DNA of 64,000 nucleotides from Aspergillus flavus (GCF_009017415.1 NC_092407.1:3286001-3350000); one strand, 5' to 3'. Numbered from the stretch's first letter, positions 46,612 to 61,353 are shown. A program made the numbers and translations. Notes: a model not told the origin generated them from the sequence alone.

Positions 46612-49271
46612 TTACTCAACGAGAGGCTTCAATGCTTCAACCCCGGTTTGGAGGACCGCGGGATTCCTCGACTTCTTCAGCACATTGGACAGTATATCAA
46701 CCGCGCCGCCCTTCTTGAGAGCTTCTTTTGCGCGCCGGCCAATATCACCTGACGCGATGCAGCTCATGTTCCGCACGCATGCTACCCCTCGGTGCAACAA
46801 CCCCTCATCATCTTCCTGGCAAAGACGTAGCAAGAGCGGTACACCACGAGGCTTGTCCAAGACGGCAGCGACCACGGAATCAAATTCAGTGAGCATAGCT
46901 AGGCCACCTCCAGCGGCTCTCCGCGTTGCAATATCATCAGCGTCAGTCAGAGCTAGCAAAATATGCAGGCGTTGCCCTGCCCGTTTAGAGCCGTCCGCAA
47001 ATTTCACTATCCCAGCCTCACAAGTCATCAGGTTACACACTAACTCACATGCAGCCCGTTGAATCAAGGGACTGTTGGAAAGCAGCAGGTCCTCGATCAC
47101 TGACCATGCCTGTCGGACAATGGCATCCGGCGCACTTTCATCCGGATGAGAAGCGAGATTTGTGAGCGCAAGAAGGCTTTCAAAAATGGGCAAAAGATCG
47201 CGTGGCTGGTCCGCTGAAGTCTCAGGGACCACCAGAAGCGCAGTTAAGGGTCGGATAGCTGAAGTAACCTGCGGGAATCCAGACGGAGGGAACACGTGTG
47301 ACGGATTCACGGAGATAAGAATGCGTGCCAATGCGTGGGAGGCATTAGGAACAGCGTCGTTTGCAATCGAACCAGAGACCCCCTGTCTCGAAGTGCCAAT
47401 ATTGAGCAATAGTTTGACACCACCCTGCTGGGCTAGGGTTCCTCTGGTTTTCTGATTCCGGGACAGTGAAAGAGTGATTTTGCTTACAAGGCCCTGGACA
47501 GAGGGGAGGTTTGTTTTGCTGCACTCAATAAAAAGCGGCATAATGCCAGCTTCAATGACGGCATTGCAACGAGCGATAACGCTTTCATCCTTCTCGAGAG
47601 GGTTTAGACCCGCCCGGGCATCGGGAGACGCCTCTGCATACGACTTGAGTTGAGACATCTTCTTTTGTTCTTCGGTCAAATTCGGAAGAAACTGGGTGAT
47701 GTTCACGATAATCATGAGGCCACCATAGAGGACCGACGAATCGCTCAAGTTCTCATGCAAGACCTTGACTAGATCCCGCAGGAAAGTCGAGTCTTTGGCA
47801 AGTTGTTCCTTCACAATCGGCTTCACAGATGAGTATGCCAAGCCCTCAATTACGTTTTGAATATTCTCAGCCCTGCGGCTTGACATTATAGTCTTAAATC
47901 GTTCAACCAATTCGGCGACGCTGGCATCATCACCCTGCACCTGATCATTAGATCCCGCATCCTTGTCAGAAACACGTATCTTAGCCAATACCACCGCTGC
48001 CAATTCGGACGACTCATCGCTGCCGTTCGTCAAGGTGTGAGAAAGCCAATCAGAGAAATTCTTGGCGATGGCTTCGCGGCAGGCCTTGTTGATACAAGCA
48101 GCATTCAATAGTTCCAACATTGAAACCTCCACCCTCCGGCGCTTGGTATCTCTAGCAGATACAGGCTTCAAGGAGGCCATAAATTCTTCCGATAAGAACA
48201 GAGTAGCCGCGATCTCCGGGACTACAGGAAAAACAGCGGCTGTAGCCGAAAATGCGATGATATGGTCATCAACGCGCCCCTTGGTAAGTCTGGCAGAGAT
48301 GAGCTTGGTGAATCGGCTCTGTCCGGTTTCCTTGGATGCTTCAAGGTACTTGACGGTCGCCAAAGTAGCTTGGCTCCTCCACTCAAGGGGCAGCCGATGA
48401 TCCAAGGAGGACAGGATTACATCCAATTCTTCATCATCAACTTGGTCCTGCAACTTGGATGCATCAACAGCAAGGAGTCGCGCGATTCCCTTGAGAGAGC
48501 GACCGTCTAGGTCATGGCCTGACTCCATGAGCTTAGCGATGAACAGCAGGAAAAGCTCGCGCTCACAATGCAAGCGAGCAGCCTCAGAAGGCCATACAGA
48601 AGGATCCAACACGACGGTATCGAGACATACTGCAGCGCCATCGCCTCTATCGTACATCTCATCAAAGAACGTGGTCACGGAAATCTGCAGCTTGTCTGAG
48701 AAAAACTGACGTACGCTGGCATTTTGCCGAACCAACCCTGAAATGAGATTATCTTGCAACGAAGATAACGCATGTGCTTTGTGCGTTAGCAAAAGTTTGG
48801 CACATTCTAAAGCTACGTCCTCCGGAGGTTTGAGACCATCCGTGCGCAGATAAAGGGCGGCATCCTTTCCAGCACTCTCGTCTTTGCGAGAAGTGTAGCG
48901 CCGGCAGAGATCGAGCAAATGGTGACCAGTCGCCTCTTCTTCCTGGATTTTGATAAAAGCTTCTTTGACAGCGGGATTGTCTGGGGCTAAAGAGAGCGCT
49001 TCTCGGAGATTCCGCGAGGCAGCCTGCGACCGGGTTGAAAAAGAAATACGTTAGCGGATTATCGATAAGACTCCACACAAGGTATTGACCAAGCGGGATA
49101 AGGGGATAAACGCGGAGAGCATTAGAAAGCCAAAGAAAACCAAAGAAGCCGCGAAATGTGACAAGACAATGAAGTTAGGATAGCACATACTTCACGATGA
49201 CCAGCGTCCACTAATTCAATCGCCTCTCGTGTAAGGTGTACAGCGCGTTCCTCGCCCGTTGAGTGAACCAT
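46612..49271 (-). CDS. she4: UCS-domain myosin chaperone, UNC-45/She4 type
   Basis: Two exons, 49271-49191 and 49023-46612, give 830 residues; the 167-nt intron is phase 0 with a GTATGT donor and GTCGCAG acceptor. The join gives LVDAGHREAASRNLREALSLAPDNPAV, a single TPR-like helix pair, shorter than the three TPRs of animal UNC-45. The rest is a long run of armadillo-like helices, the UCS domain, which clamps the myosin motor head. The central part includes a Lys/Arg-rich DTKRRRVE loop, and the C-terminal part has the UCS pattern GLAMLTEFDSVVAAVLDKPRGVPLLL and HRGVACVRNMSC. Fungal relatives (She4, Rng3, Cro1) are needed for class I, II and V myosin function, cytokinesis and endocytosis. Loss of most of the TPR part is typical of fungal UCS proteins. 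Confidence 0.9.
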
Positions 49272-51056
49272 TTCAGGTCTGTATGTGGCGGGAGAGTAAA
49301 AGCGCGAAGGAAATCGAGTCGGTATTCGGTGTGTGTGATATGAAGGGAATAAAAGAAACCGATCGGCAGTAAGGAAAAGAAACAACAAGAAGAAGAAGAA
49401 CGGAGGCTGTCAGGGCAATTTATGAATGCGGAGACAGCAGGACGTAATCAAGTTTAGTTCGTAGATAGAGGGTACAAGTAGGAAAGTAGTAAGTAGCAAG
49501 TCAACCCACGACCTTCAGAGTGATGGTCGAGCGACGAATCACACATGCAGTCATGGAGATAGAGTAAGGGAAGGAAGAAAATTCGAGGCGGATGCAGACG
49601 TCCGTTGACAAGAATAGAAATAATCAGATCTCACAGGTGGAAGGGAGAAGACCAAGTGTGTGGGAGTGTAATTTCTTTTTCCTCCTTGTGTGGAGTAAGT
49701 TGTATGAATGATTGATAAACTAGTTGTTTAGTATGGGAACCCTTTTTTTTTTTTTTGCCTCGCAAGATGCATCATACTCCGGAGTACACCTGAAGGAATG
49801 ATGACGGGCCCCGGCCGTTTGGTACGCGGTTTTACAGAGGATCGGGGTGCAATGGTTGGCCGGAGTATGGGTAATGACCGGTGTATTGCTGAAGTTACTC
49901 TGTAAGATCCCGAGTATCGGTGATGCATCTGACCGTGGCGATCCTGTAACGATACGGTCATGCAGGAGGGAGACTCATTGAAGAGGGCTCGGCGCTCCCG
50001 ACGCCTTGCTAACTCCGAGGCTTATGATAAGGTGAGTTTCTAGAAGCACCAAGACAAGGTTGTTCTCAACAGTCCTCGGACCTCTCAAGGTACATATAAC
50101 TAACCTACTTAAGACGGTCGATATACATACCTTACCGCGTGGTCCGCTGTGCGATTTCAAAGGAGAATCCCTAGCCTTCCAAGTGCTATAAAAGAATAGG
50201 TACCAATCAAGACTCTCCGATCTGGTAAAATTACTAGATCAACTGATATCGGATAGATTGGAAGGGCGAACCAAGACGTTGCTTGAAGAACCAAGCAATA
50301 CTCTACAGGTAATCAAAACATCTAATCAGAACCTTTGAACCACATCCCATGCACCGATAACAACCACAACCTTCGGTGATCAACGTCACCAACCATAGCG
50401 ATCCACCAACCCACGTTGCCAATAACTCAACAATCCCACGCTGTCAGCGTACCAAGACTTCCAAGACCCCTTCTTTTGCATGTTTCGTCGCACTATTGAT
50501 TTCCTGCTGCTCAACCACACCCTTGATCTGCACCCCCCTTCTTCTTGGAGCGAAACGTACAAAGCACAGGTGTCCCGTAGGTGCAGGTGTAACTAAACTG
50601 CATCCAGTGTACTCCGTGTCTGGTTTGCTTTTATCCATGCGCGCCCTGTCCACGGTTTGCCTTCCGTTTGGTCCAAGCTCGGTTCACCTGACTCAACACT
50701 TTGGCGCCTATCGGTAGCACAAGAGGCTGATTCATCAACCACCACCAAGAGTATTGATCATAGCTTGGGGAAATTGAAGTGGACGCATGCATAACTGTGA
50801 TCGTTTGGTTGTCCAGTGAGTTCCGTTGAGAACAAGCCATGATTAGGATACAAAAGTATATTCGAGCAATAAGAAACATAGTTGGTGGAGGTATTGATAC
50901 CCAAAACATGCTACTACTCAAAAAAAAAAATCGTATTTGCCCTATCTCCTGCAAATCACTGTTCACCTTATACCTGTTTGCGATACGACGTCATCCGCAC
51001 ATGACAGATGATGGAATTCGCGCGGCCTGAGTCTACTATCACCATAATCGCCTGTT
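49272..51056. other. Intergenic region between she4-like and PRMT5 genes
   Basis: About 1.8 kb between the promoter of one minus-strand gene and the 3' end of the next. It holds a run of 14 T (49743-49756), a 12 bp perfect palindrome TACTCCGGAGTA (49775-49786), a further CGGAGTA at 49861-49867 and an A-run near 50921-50929. Short frames (for example 50376-50717) have no family resemblance. No tRNA or 5S gene was found next to the T-run. Confidence 0.45.
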
Positions 51057-53881
51057 TCACATCAGGCATCCCTCCTTGATGCTCGAGTGTAGTTCACTCA
51101 TCCCCACCTTCACACGGCGCAGTCCACTACGGCCACTGCTTTTCCGCTGTTGCGGCTTGCTGTCGGCACTAGGAGAACCGCCTCGGGCACCGCTCATAAC
51201 AGGAGCGATGAACTCTGGGGCCGGGGGTTCCATGTGGCCTTCAAGGGCAAAGACTTCGACCATCCACTCGTACCACACTTTCCGATCATCCGTTTGCCTG
51301 TACATCGTTACGACCACCTCACCGTTGTCAGGAACATTAAGAGGTGTCTAGGTGATAATAATTAGCGATTTCTGGTCCCTCTGCTCCAGAAGGGGTGGCT
51401 AATGAAGGTAAAAGTAATAGCTTACCTTGAGGGGGAAGTAGATTGGAAACCAGCTGATCATATTGGCACTCTTACTATCCATGGTAACGGGATTGGTCGA
51501 AAGTTCAACATCCCGGTACAAGACGGTCTCAAAGTAACCAGCCAGACCGTGGCAGACTCCACGGTTCTGGGTAGGGAAAGCCAAGCGCGTCCGACGCACA
51601 TTGTGTGCATTTGAGATCGTCGAAGTGGAAGGAGACTGTGGAGGGATGTGCCTATTAGGGTGGGAGAAGGACCACGCAGTCTGTACAAAGGGAGCTGGAG
51701 TTTCGCTTCCAGGGAGTGTCGATATGGAGGATCGCACGTTGCCGTGGTAGCTGCCGCCGCCAGTGGTGTTGCCCAGCATGGCAGGCTGGTTCGTAGAGAG
51801 AAAGTCGACGGCGTGCAACATCACCACGTACGGCGTTTCTGGAGCCGCAGGGTTGGAAATTGTTTGATGCATAACATCAGCATGAAGCTTCGGAGCTGAG
51901 ATAGGCGTGAAGTGGGCCGTATATGATTCGGGAATAGATATGCCATGAACCGGATTGATTAGATGAGTGATGCCGTCTAAACATTCAGGGGAAAGCTCAT
52001 TATCGCCGAATGAGCCAAGTAACTCGGAAACCACGATATCAATAGTAGTAGGCATAAGCTCGGGAACGGGGTTAGGGGCTGCCGCCTCAGGAGCTTTAGT
52101 TTTGTTATTGGGGTCGGCCTCCGCGTCGTAAAGCATTGAATCTTCTATGCCGAGAGACTGGCCCACCGGTGCTGAGGGCTGCGAACTAGAGGGCTTTTTC
52201 TCAACTCGGGGTCCTTTCCAACTTCGCATGTCCGACTGAACAAGGGTGACTTTCCCTCCCCAGATAGTAGCATTATGACGTTGGAGGAGAACGAAGGCAT
52301 TAGGGTTCTTTTCCACAGCCCACATGTCAATATCGACGCCTGTTTCAGCGCTTGCTTTAAGTGCTCGGGTGACTAGCGGGCCTCTGCCGGCGCCTACCAC
52401 AGCGACAACAACTCGGCCATCTGGGTTAGAGGTGGGCTTCTTCTGCTCTGCCCAGTCCTTCAAGGCCTTTGCAATAGCGCGCTCATACCATTCGTACTTA
52501 ATAGGGTCTTTCTCAAAGACCTCATATGTGATACTTTCCAAGTTGACTGTCAGTGGCTGCAGCGGTGCTTGCAAATAGTCCTGATAGCCTACGCCAAACC
52601 TCTCGATAGCAGTTCGAGCTGGCTGCCGCTGCTGAAGATTTCTAATGTATGAAAGATGGGGTGTGGGGTCGAAATGCTTCTTGTTGGAAACTGCTGCTTG
52701 TGCGAGACTCGGGTATTCAGCGCCCTCTATGTTGGTGACATGAGAATTGTCAGCGTCCACACCTGGGATAGTACCGACATCACACAGAAGAATCCATGGT
52801 GGGCTTCGAAGACGCATAAAACGAGCGATCAAAGATTGGTGGGCTTTGGATAAAACGGGGTAACCCTTTTGGTTTTTGATAAATGAATTGGCATTAAATG
52901 TAAGCAGGCGAACCGGCTCTGAGTGCCACCGAGATTGGACAGACATTGAAGGGAGGTGCTTCTGTAATGAGAGCGCTAACGAGACTGATTTAGCAACATA
53001 TACGTAGAGTCTATATTCCAACTGATAAAAGCAGAAAGCCAAGGGTTGCCTGTGGAATGGCGGGCGATGTATTCTTACCTACGAAAAGTCTTGAGTGATA
53101 TTTACAGGTTCGCCTGACGGTGTCCCAAGCCTCCCAAGTCCCAAATGGGTCCTCTTTCGGCGCTTGTCCTTCGTCCAGATTTACAAGGAATTCTTCCCGG
53201 GCAAGGGGAGCTAGGTCACCCATCTCGTCGATTTCGAGATCCGGGTTGTCAACTGCTCCCAGCCAAATGTTAAATTGAATATAAGGACCAACATTGATGG
53301 CATCCTGTATCGCTCTTGCGTAATAAACTACGCCTTCTGAGTGCATGCCCTTGTGGTGCAATTTAGGGCCCGGGATCAGAAGGTATCCGATACCACAAAA
53401 GGCTGCATAAGCGACCTCCAACATGAGGACCTGGCGGGATATATCTGCAATCAATGGGTCCGGAGAACAGAGATCGATCCATGAGCTTGTCACGCCCACA
53501 ATCTGGGTCATTGCTTCGTTAGGGGTCAGATGGGTATCCGAAGGTGCCAACGGCGGAATGACCAGGGGCCGTGTATTTTGCGTTGTGCCCATAGTTCCAT
53601 GAGCATCGGGAGACGCTGCCTGTACAGTGGACAGGTGCGAAGAGAGCAGACTAAGGACTCGGGAATGGAAATGGGATGTCGTTATAGGGGCGGTAAGCAT
53701 ATCATACTGATCGAGTGTAGACGTTAGCACGCAGAACGGGGGATCAGAAATTTGCTATTCATACATTGCTTTCATGTGCTGCCTGCACGACCTGGGTCGT
53801 AATCGGCACTGTGCGTTTGCTCTCATGTTGTCCAATGCAAAAAGCAGGACCCATATCCTCTGGGTTGCTGAAGCCTTCCAT
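51057..53881 (-). CDS. rmtC: Protein arginine methyltransferase PRMT5 (Hsl7/Skb1/RmtC)
   Basis: Type II methyltransferase making symmetric dimethylarginine. Four exons, 53881-53765, 53706-53079, 52984-51426 and 51347-51057, give 864 residues; introns are 58, 94 and 78 nt. The N-terminal half is the PRMT5 TIM-barrel (MEGFSNPEDMGPAFCIGQHES, NIWLGAVDN). The Rossmann domain has FEKDPIKYEWYERAI, the SAM-binding VVGAGRGPL (about 443-451) and the double-E loop SELLGSFGDNELSPECLDG (about 566-584). The C-terminal beta-barrel includes AGYFETVLYRDVELSTNP. A Pro/Ala-rich insert of about 40 residues (KPSSSQPSAPVG...APEAAAPNP) lies between the motif-I region and the double-E loop. The C-terminus is a basic, Gly/Ser-rich extension. 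It diverges from prp43. Confidence 0.95.
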
Positions 53882-54479
53882 GTTAGTAAACAAAAAGAGC
53901 TTTTCCAATGTCACAATAAAAATTCCTCTAAATTTGCAAAAAAAAATAATATGTCACAGTATGCTGAAAGCGTCGAATCTGTCTCCGCGTAAGATAAGAG
54001 AGATTGAAAGCAATTATAAATTTTGAAGAGAGATTATTCTTGACACGGTATCTGTGTGGAGGATTAGTCCCGCATATCGATCAATTGAGCATGGATCCAA
54101 GATAAGTTCTGAAAACCATGATGGAACGATCCTAAGGAGAAAAGAAGAGATAATAGTAATACCCGGACTAGTGAATGTCATTCACCCCTCACGAAAGTTT
54201 AAGAAACCGACCCTACCCTGTCTTAACCCTGAGTTGCGATCCAATCCATCCCATCATTCAGTCCCTTGCCTGTTCGTGGGGTCAAAGTGGCGGCAGAATA
54301 TAAAGGCGGTGAATATGAAATAGAGCCGGAGCAGCTGTGGCGATGTGCGGCCGACTTGCCTTATCAGGAATACTTTTTTTTCAATCCGTCAATAAAGTTG
54401 ACTTGCGGAGTCGAGTACCTGAGACTCAACTGCACGAACAACTTCTGGCCCCCCGTCCTTCTTTTACCCTTCACACGCC
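53882..54479. promoter_or_regulatory. Divergent promoter of PRMT5 and prp43
   Basis: A 598 bp region between start codons facing away from each other. PRMT5 methylates Sm proteins in spliceosome assembly and Prp43 takes spliceosomes apart, so co-regulation is plausible but not shown. No known motif stood out. Confidence 0.45.
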
Positions 54480-56918
<2,439 letters not shown>

Positions 56919-57458
56919 ACTATTTGTCTATGTTCTGTTTATAGATTTGTTATCACTCTTAACATCTTCTGCTATCTATTGTTATTGGGGCGGTGGCCGA
57001 AAGAGATACTTCCTCTCCGTCTCTGAACCACCTGGACGTTGAGTTACGTGAGGCCTCTCTTGCGAGGCTTCATCACTTTCTATTCCGACGGAATGCAGTT
57101 AGACTTGAGACTACCCACAATGTCCTTAATGGTATAGAAAGGACACTTGCCGATATTTTATGAGAATAAAAGATTGAATGAATTCTTCGGGCATATAAGC
57201 CCCTTAAAGAAGCCATAAACGTAAGGCAAGAGGTTCTAGAAGAGGTCCAGACCAACAAAGCCTGAAGATGAGAAAATCTAGTTCTGTCGTAATAATGTAC
57301 AAGCCTTGCAGGTATCAACATATGTAGCAGAGGATATGAAAATAGAGACCAAACGTACGCCCTTCAATAAACACCAATGATGTACACATTTTCAAACCTG
57401 ATCCCTCTATGAACAGTGCGCCAGGTGGGCGATTGGGAGGATACCACCCGTTGAGACT
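56919..57458. terminator. Convergent 3' spacer between prp43 and the mitochondrial-type gene
   Basis: A 540 bp spacer between converging genes. The small frame 57073-57321 has no family resemblance. Confidence 0.4.
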
Positions 57459-59651
57459 TTAATTTCCAACGTATCGAATGTTTACCGTGGGCTCGACCAC
57501 GCGCGGGTTCGTATGACGAAGCTTGTCTTTTATTTGTCCAAGGTCTTGGGGACTGGTCTGTGAATGCTTGAGTGCAGATTGCTTTGTTAAGTCAAAGACC
57601 ATTCGTTTCAGCTGCGCAACCTGGTCCTTCAGGGCGATGATCTCTTTTTGGTGAGCCTTTGCCGTAACCTCGGCGTTATAGAATCTGTTGTTCTCCACGT
57701 CGATGGTTTTGAGCAGATTCTGTTGCCCGTCCTCTTCGGGTTTCTTATGCTTGGCAGGGCGGCCAGAGAGCACAGCTGATAGAACTTCCTGGGAGTATGT
57801 TCCCATCAGCTTGTGCCATTTCCTCGCAGAACTTTCCTCCTCGGGCAGGGAAAGGTCATTCAACTGTTCTCCGACCGTGTTTACGAAGGCATAACTTCTC
57901 TCCCACAGTGGCTTTTCCTTGATTGCTCCCACAGTTGACACATCCTCAGCTACGTGCCATCGGCGAAAGTGAGGATCAAATGAGAACTTGACGTCTACTT
58001 GCCTCTGTGCAGACCTCCAGTCAAACCCGTTTTCGACCGCGGCTACGATAATGGCCTCGGAGACATCGTATCTTTCGCACATATCACACAGATGTACCAT
58101 CAATACTACCAGCCTCTCGACACGGTGTAACTCATGTTCTGTAGATGATGCCATGAAAGCCAAAGCTCTTTTGATAGTTGCCACCCCTTTCGTCCAATCA
58201 CGGCGAATACCGTAAAATCTCAAATAGCCGAAAAGGGTTGCAAAATCATCCATGTACCCTGCTGCTCTTGCGGCTTGCTGATAGGCATTAGCTCGGTCGG
58301 GTTGATTGAAGCGCAAGCAAGCTGTGATTAATGTAGAGAACATAATTGCATTAGTGGTATGCGTGGGAGGAATTGAGATCTCGACGCCATTGATCACTGT
58401 CCTCTTAAAATATCCCATGTTTAACATGTCTACCGGGTAGCTATCACCACACAGCATTTCCATAAATAAGTCGAATCCTTTGACGTTCTTGGACTTGCGG
58501 TAAAAGGTTATTATTGAGAGGACCAAAGAGGAGTTTAATGGAAATTTGTTCGGCAATAATGTCTTTAGGACTAGATCACCTAGGTCATTTTGACGACATT
58601 TGGTAAACGCTAAAAGCATCATCCTCAGGCAATACGGTCTGTCGGGATCAGTAGCCTGCAACAGGTTGCTGGACAACCTCAGAAGAAGCTCTTGAAGAGA
58701 CATAGTCCCTTCGAGGAATAGTTCTGTGTCGCGGCGAACATCCTCATCGAGTTTTCGATTCTCCCAAGTCATCTCCTCGATGTTTCGTACACGGAGATCG
58801 CTTGCCAGATCGTCAATATTCACATCTCTTATTGACTTCAGCTCATGTAACCTGATCCGGCATTGATTCAATTCATGTAAGAGCTCTGCTACATTCAACT
58901 TGGGCACCGAACCATCGGAAATATAGTTCATCCGAAGTCCCATGTAAGAGTGCGCAATCGTCGGACGTAGCAAGAGTCGTATAGCAAGCTGTTTCACGGC
59001 AAGCTTCCGTATAACCTTCTGGCGGACTATGTCGTTTGACAGCCACTCGGGAAAATCGTCGTCCCCAAGTCTGAAGCCATACTCGTCTGAATCACTGAAT
59101 AATGAGTCCTCACTTTCTGCGACCAAATCCTCAAGGGCTTTACTGTCACACTCATCCTTCTCATTGGAATAAGTTTCAAGACCATCTCTAAGTCGAGTCT
59201 CATAAGTATCTTGCCAGTGGGTGTCGGCGGCGAGTGAACGTGTCGGTATATCCCTTATGGAGCTTCGTATTTGCCCTGGTGATGGTCCGGCAACGGTGCT
59301 GTATTGTCGGCTTGTTAATACGCCATTGAATAATGATCTCCGCTTCCGCCGTGCTGAAATATTTGCCAAAATGCGTTGTTCCTCGTCCACCAACTCATTG
59401 ACTTCTTCCTTCACAGCTGCGATCTTCTCCTGCCATTCATGGCGTCGTTGATCTTTGGCTTGGGCATCAGCTAAAGCTGCCGCCGCAAAGATACTCGTGT
59501 ATAGTGCTGTGACCGAGTTTCCAATTCGTAACCGTCTCTTACTGGCTGCTGATGCCGCCCGTGACGTTAGTCCGGGAGTCGCTGTGCTTAGACAAGAAAC
59601 GCAATGACAAGACGAGCGCGCCGAGGCGGCCCGAGACCAAAGGCTCTGCAT
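57459..59651 (-). CDS. Uncharacterised mitochondrial-type protein with PPR-like helices
   Basis: Intronless, 730 residues. I know no assigned function. The N-terminus is rich in Arg, Ser and Ala and has no acid for about 60 residues (LWSRAASARSSCHC, RAASAASKRRLRIGNS), a strong mitochondrial presequence pattern, with a hydrophobic ALYTSIFAAAALADAQA segment. A charged coiled-coil stretch follows (QEKIAAVKEEVNELVDEEQRI). The middle (about 330-540) is helical and includes TTNAIMFSTLITACLRFNQPDRANAYQQAARAAG and FATLFGYLRFYG, spacing like PPR helix pairs, but repeats are not regular enough to count. A second coiled coil (KAHQKEIIALKDQVAQLKRMVF) lies near the C-terminus. A role in mitochondrial RNA handling is inference. 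Confidence 0.75.
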   Translation of the reverse strand: MQSLWSRAASARSSCHCVSCLSTATPGLTSRAASAASKRRLRIGNSVTALYTSIFAAAALADAQAKDQRRHEWQEKIAAVKEEVNELVDEEQRILANISARRKRRSLFNGVLTSRQYSTVAGPSPGQIRSSIRDIPTRSLAADTHWQDTYETRLRDGLETYSNEKDECDSKALEDLVAESEDSLFSDSDEYGFRLGDDDFPEWLSNDIVRQKVIRKLAVKQLAIRLLLRPTIAHSYMGLRMNYISDGSVPKLNVAELLHELNQCRIRLHELKSIRDVNIDDLASDLRVRNIEEMTWENRKLDEDVRRDTELFLEGTMSLQELLLRLSSNLLQATDPDRPYCLRMMLLAFTKCRQNDLGDLVLKTLLPNKFPLNSSLVLSIITFYRKSKNVKGFDLFMEMLCGDSYPVDMLNMGYFKRTVINGVEISIPPTHTTNAIMFSTLITACLRFNQPDRANAYQQAARAAGYMDDFATLFGYLRFYGIRRDWTKGVATIKRALAFMASSTEHELHRVERLVVLMVHLCDMCERYDVSEAIIVAAVENGFDWRSAQRQVDVKFSFDPHFRRWHVAEDVSTVGAIKEKPLWERSYAFVNTVGEQLNDLSLPEEESSARKWHKLMGTYSQEVLSAVLSGRPAKHKKPEEDGQQNLLKTIDVENNRFYNAEVTAKAHQKEIIALKDQVAQLKRMVFDLTKQSALKHSQTSPQDLGQIKDKLRHTNPRVVEPTVNIRYVGN

Positions 59652-60000
59652 TACCGCAACATCTCCTGTAAGGTCAATTCCAATGGCAGAATGGCGATAA
59701 TTGGCAGCTTGCCCTTAGGGGCTCAATGGCGTATGTCGGGACAAGGGAGTGTGGACCGCAGAAACAGAAAAGTGGTTCATGTGCCGTCAGACAAAAAGTC
59801 GTAAGTTTCGGCGGAGCGGATTTATGCAAACACTGCAAACAGTATATCTACTGATTGGGCAGTTCGTTCTCCGAATCCAGGTGCTAGCACTCGAAGAAAA
59901 GGCCACATCAACAGGGTTGAAATTATTCGTTCCTGCTTGTATACTGGAACGATTTTGATATTTTTCTTAATACCCCATATTGAGGTTCTGTAAACTGAGA
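59652..60000. promoter_or_regulatory. Divergent promoter of the mitochondrial-type gene and ssp120-like gene
   Basis: A 349 bp region between start codons facing away from each other. No motif or extra open frame of note. Confidence 0.45.
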
Positions 60001-60677
60001 ATGCTCGGTCGTTCCGTGTCTCTTGCTACCGTTCTGCTTACCCTGAGCGGCAGCTTCGCGAACGCTCATGGGTCTCACTCGAGTGAGCAGAATCCTTCTT
60101 CGGATTGGGCTACTCAGCACATGCAAGGTGCGTCACTGAGTTCAATTGCTCCTGAGGAATCTAGGAACCCTTCTAATATTCGTAAATTACAGAGGAGCAC
60201 CACATTGATTCCTTTGATCCTGCATCCTTCTTTACTTTCCACGATTATGATAACTCAGGGACATGGACAGCCGATGAGGTACGGAAGACATATGGCCTCG
60301 ATGATGAGTCAAATGCAGGTGTTAGCGAAGAGCGCAAGCAACAGGCTGTCCGGGAAGTCTTTGGGCTTTTCGACCCTGGGAACACTGGATTCGTCACTCG
60401 AGATAACTGGATGCGTCTAATTTCGGAAGGCAAGCGTCTACCTGATTTCGGATTTGGACCTGGCCACCATGGCGACATCGAATATGAGTATGAAATTCAT
60501 CATTTCGAGAAGTATCATGGAGACGATGCCAAGGAGGAAGACCTCACTCATCCAGAGGATATTGAGCATTTCCGGAGGCATGACGAGGAAGACGACGCTG
60601 CCTATCGACTTGAACAGCTTGAGAGGATGCAGATCGTGGAAAAGAACATACCACAGAAGTTCCTGAAACGAGTTTAG
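60001..60677 (+). CDS. ssp120: EF-hand secretory-pathway protein, Ssp120-like
   Basis: Two exons, 60001-60127 and 60193-60677, give 203 residues; the 65-nt intron has a GTGCGT donor and TTACAG acceptor and joins in phase 1. A signal peptide covers about residues 1-23 (VSLATVLLTLSGSFANA). The body has two EF hands: the first (FHDYDNSGTWTADEV) has a good calcium loop with Glu at position 12. The second (FDPGNTGFVTRDNW) has Gly at position 3 and Asn at position 12 and is probably weak. An acidic, His-rich C-terminus follows (GHHGDIEYEYEIHHFEKYHGDD). The order resembles yeast Ssp120 and nucleobindin-type proteins, which work in the ER-Golgi pathway with the Emp46/47 cargo receptors. I chose the Met at 60001 because the in-frame Met at 59980 weakens the signal peptide. 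Confidence 0.85.
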
Positions 60678-61353
60678 CGCGTGTATATGTGATGCTTTAT
60701 GCCATTCTGTACATATAATGTTCGAAATGTTCTACCAACCATTTACCATTACAGGCGCTTTGGGGCAGTAGTCTATTATTGTGTCCCACGTTCGAGATGC
60801 AGGAAACCCTCTTATGTCTGATGGCAATAGTATTACTGCACCTAGTCACCTCGAGCAGTGACCCGTTCGTGTCCCAGTAATCGTCAAGAGTACGGAGTCA
60901 AGTGGAAGGTCTCATGGTTCGTATTATGGTTTGCTATGGACGAGTATCATGCATTATTTTCAAAGTGTATTTGGTCTAGAAGATGTATTCACGGATCCAA
61001 CCCTAACCTGCTGCCTCTTCAGCAAGTATCGTATGAATTGACAAGAGCGCGTCATACAAGTCGTAAGTCACTTAAAACGCCATTTTTACCGACTTAAATG
61101 AATGGGACACGATAAGTAATGCGGGGCTGGAACAATGGGGAGAAAATAATATGAAAAGTGTATCCCTGTAAGCGCATCTTCCCAAAAAAAAAAAAGAGGA
61201 AAAAGGAGAAAAAGGAAAAGGAAGAGGAAAAAAGGACAAAAACAACCCTAGACTGGTATATCATCCCTCGGACACTCTAAGTATAAGCTCTTTATATGTG
61301 ACTGAAAACAACGCCTGGGATAACTCCCCGCGCTGACTTATCCAGGTTCTGCT
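60678..61353. terminator. Convergent 3' spacer between ssp120-like and hmt1-like genes
   Basis: A 676 bp spacer with an A/G-rich simple-sequence tract at about 61184-61245. No credible gene; the frame 60858-61097 has no family resemblance. Confidence 0.45.

Noticed and set aside
49743..49756. Run of 14 T as a Pol III terminator
   Set aside because: No tRNA or 5S sequence upstream; more likely simple sequence.
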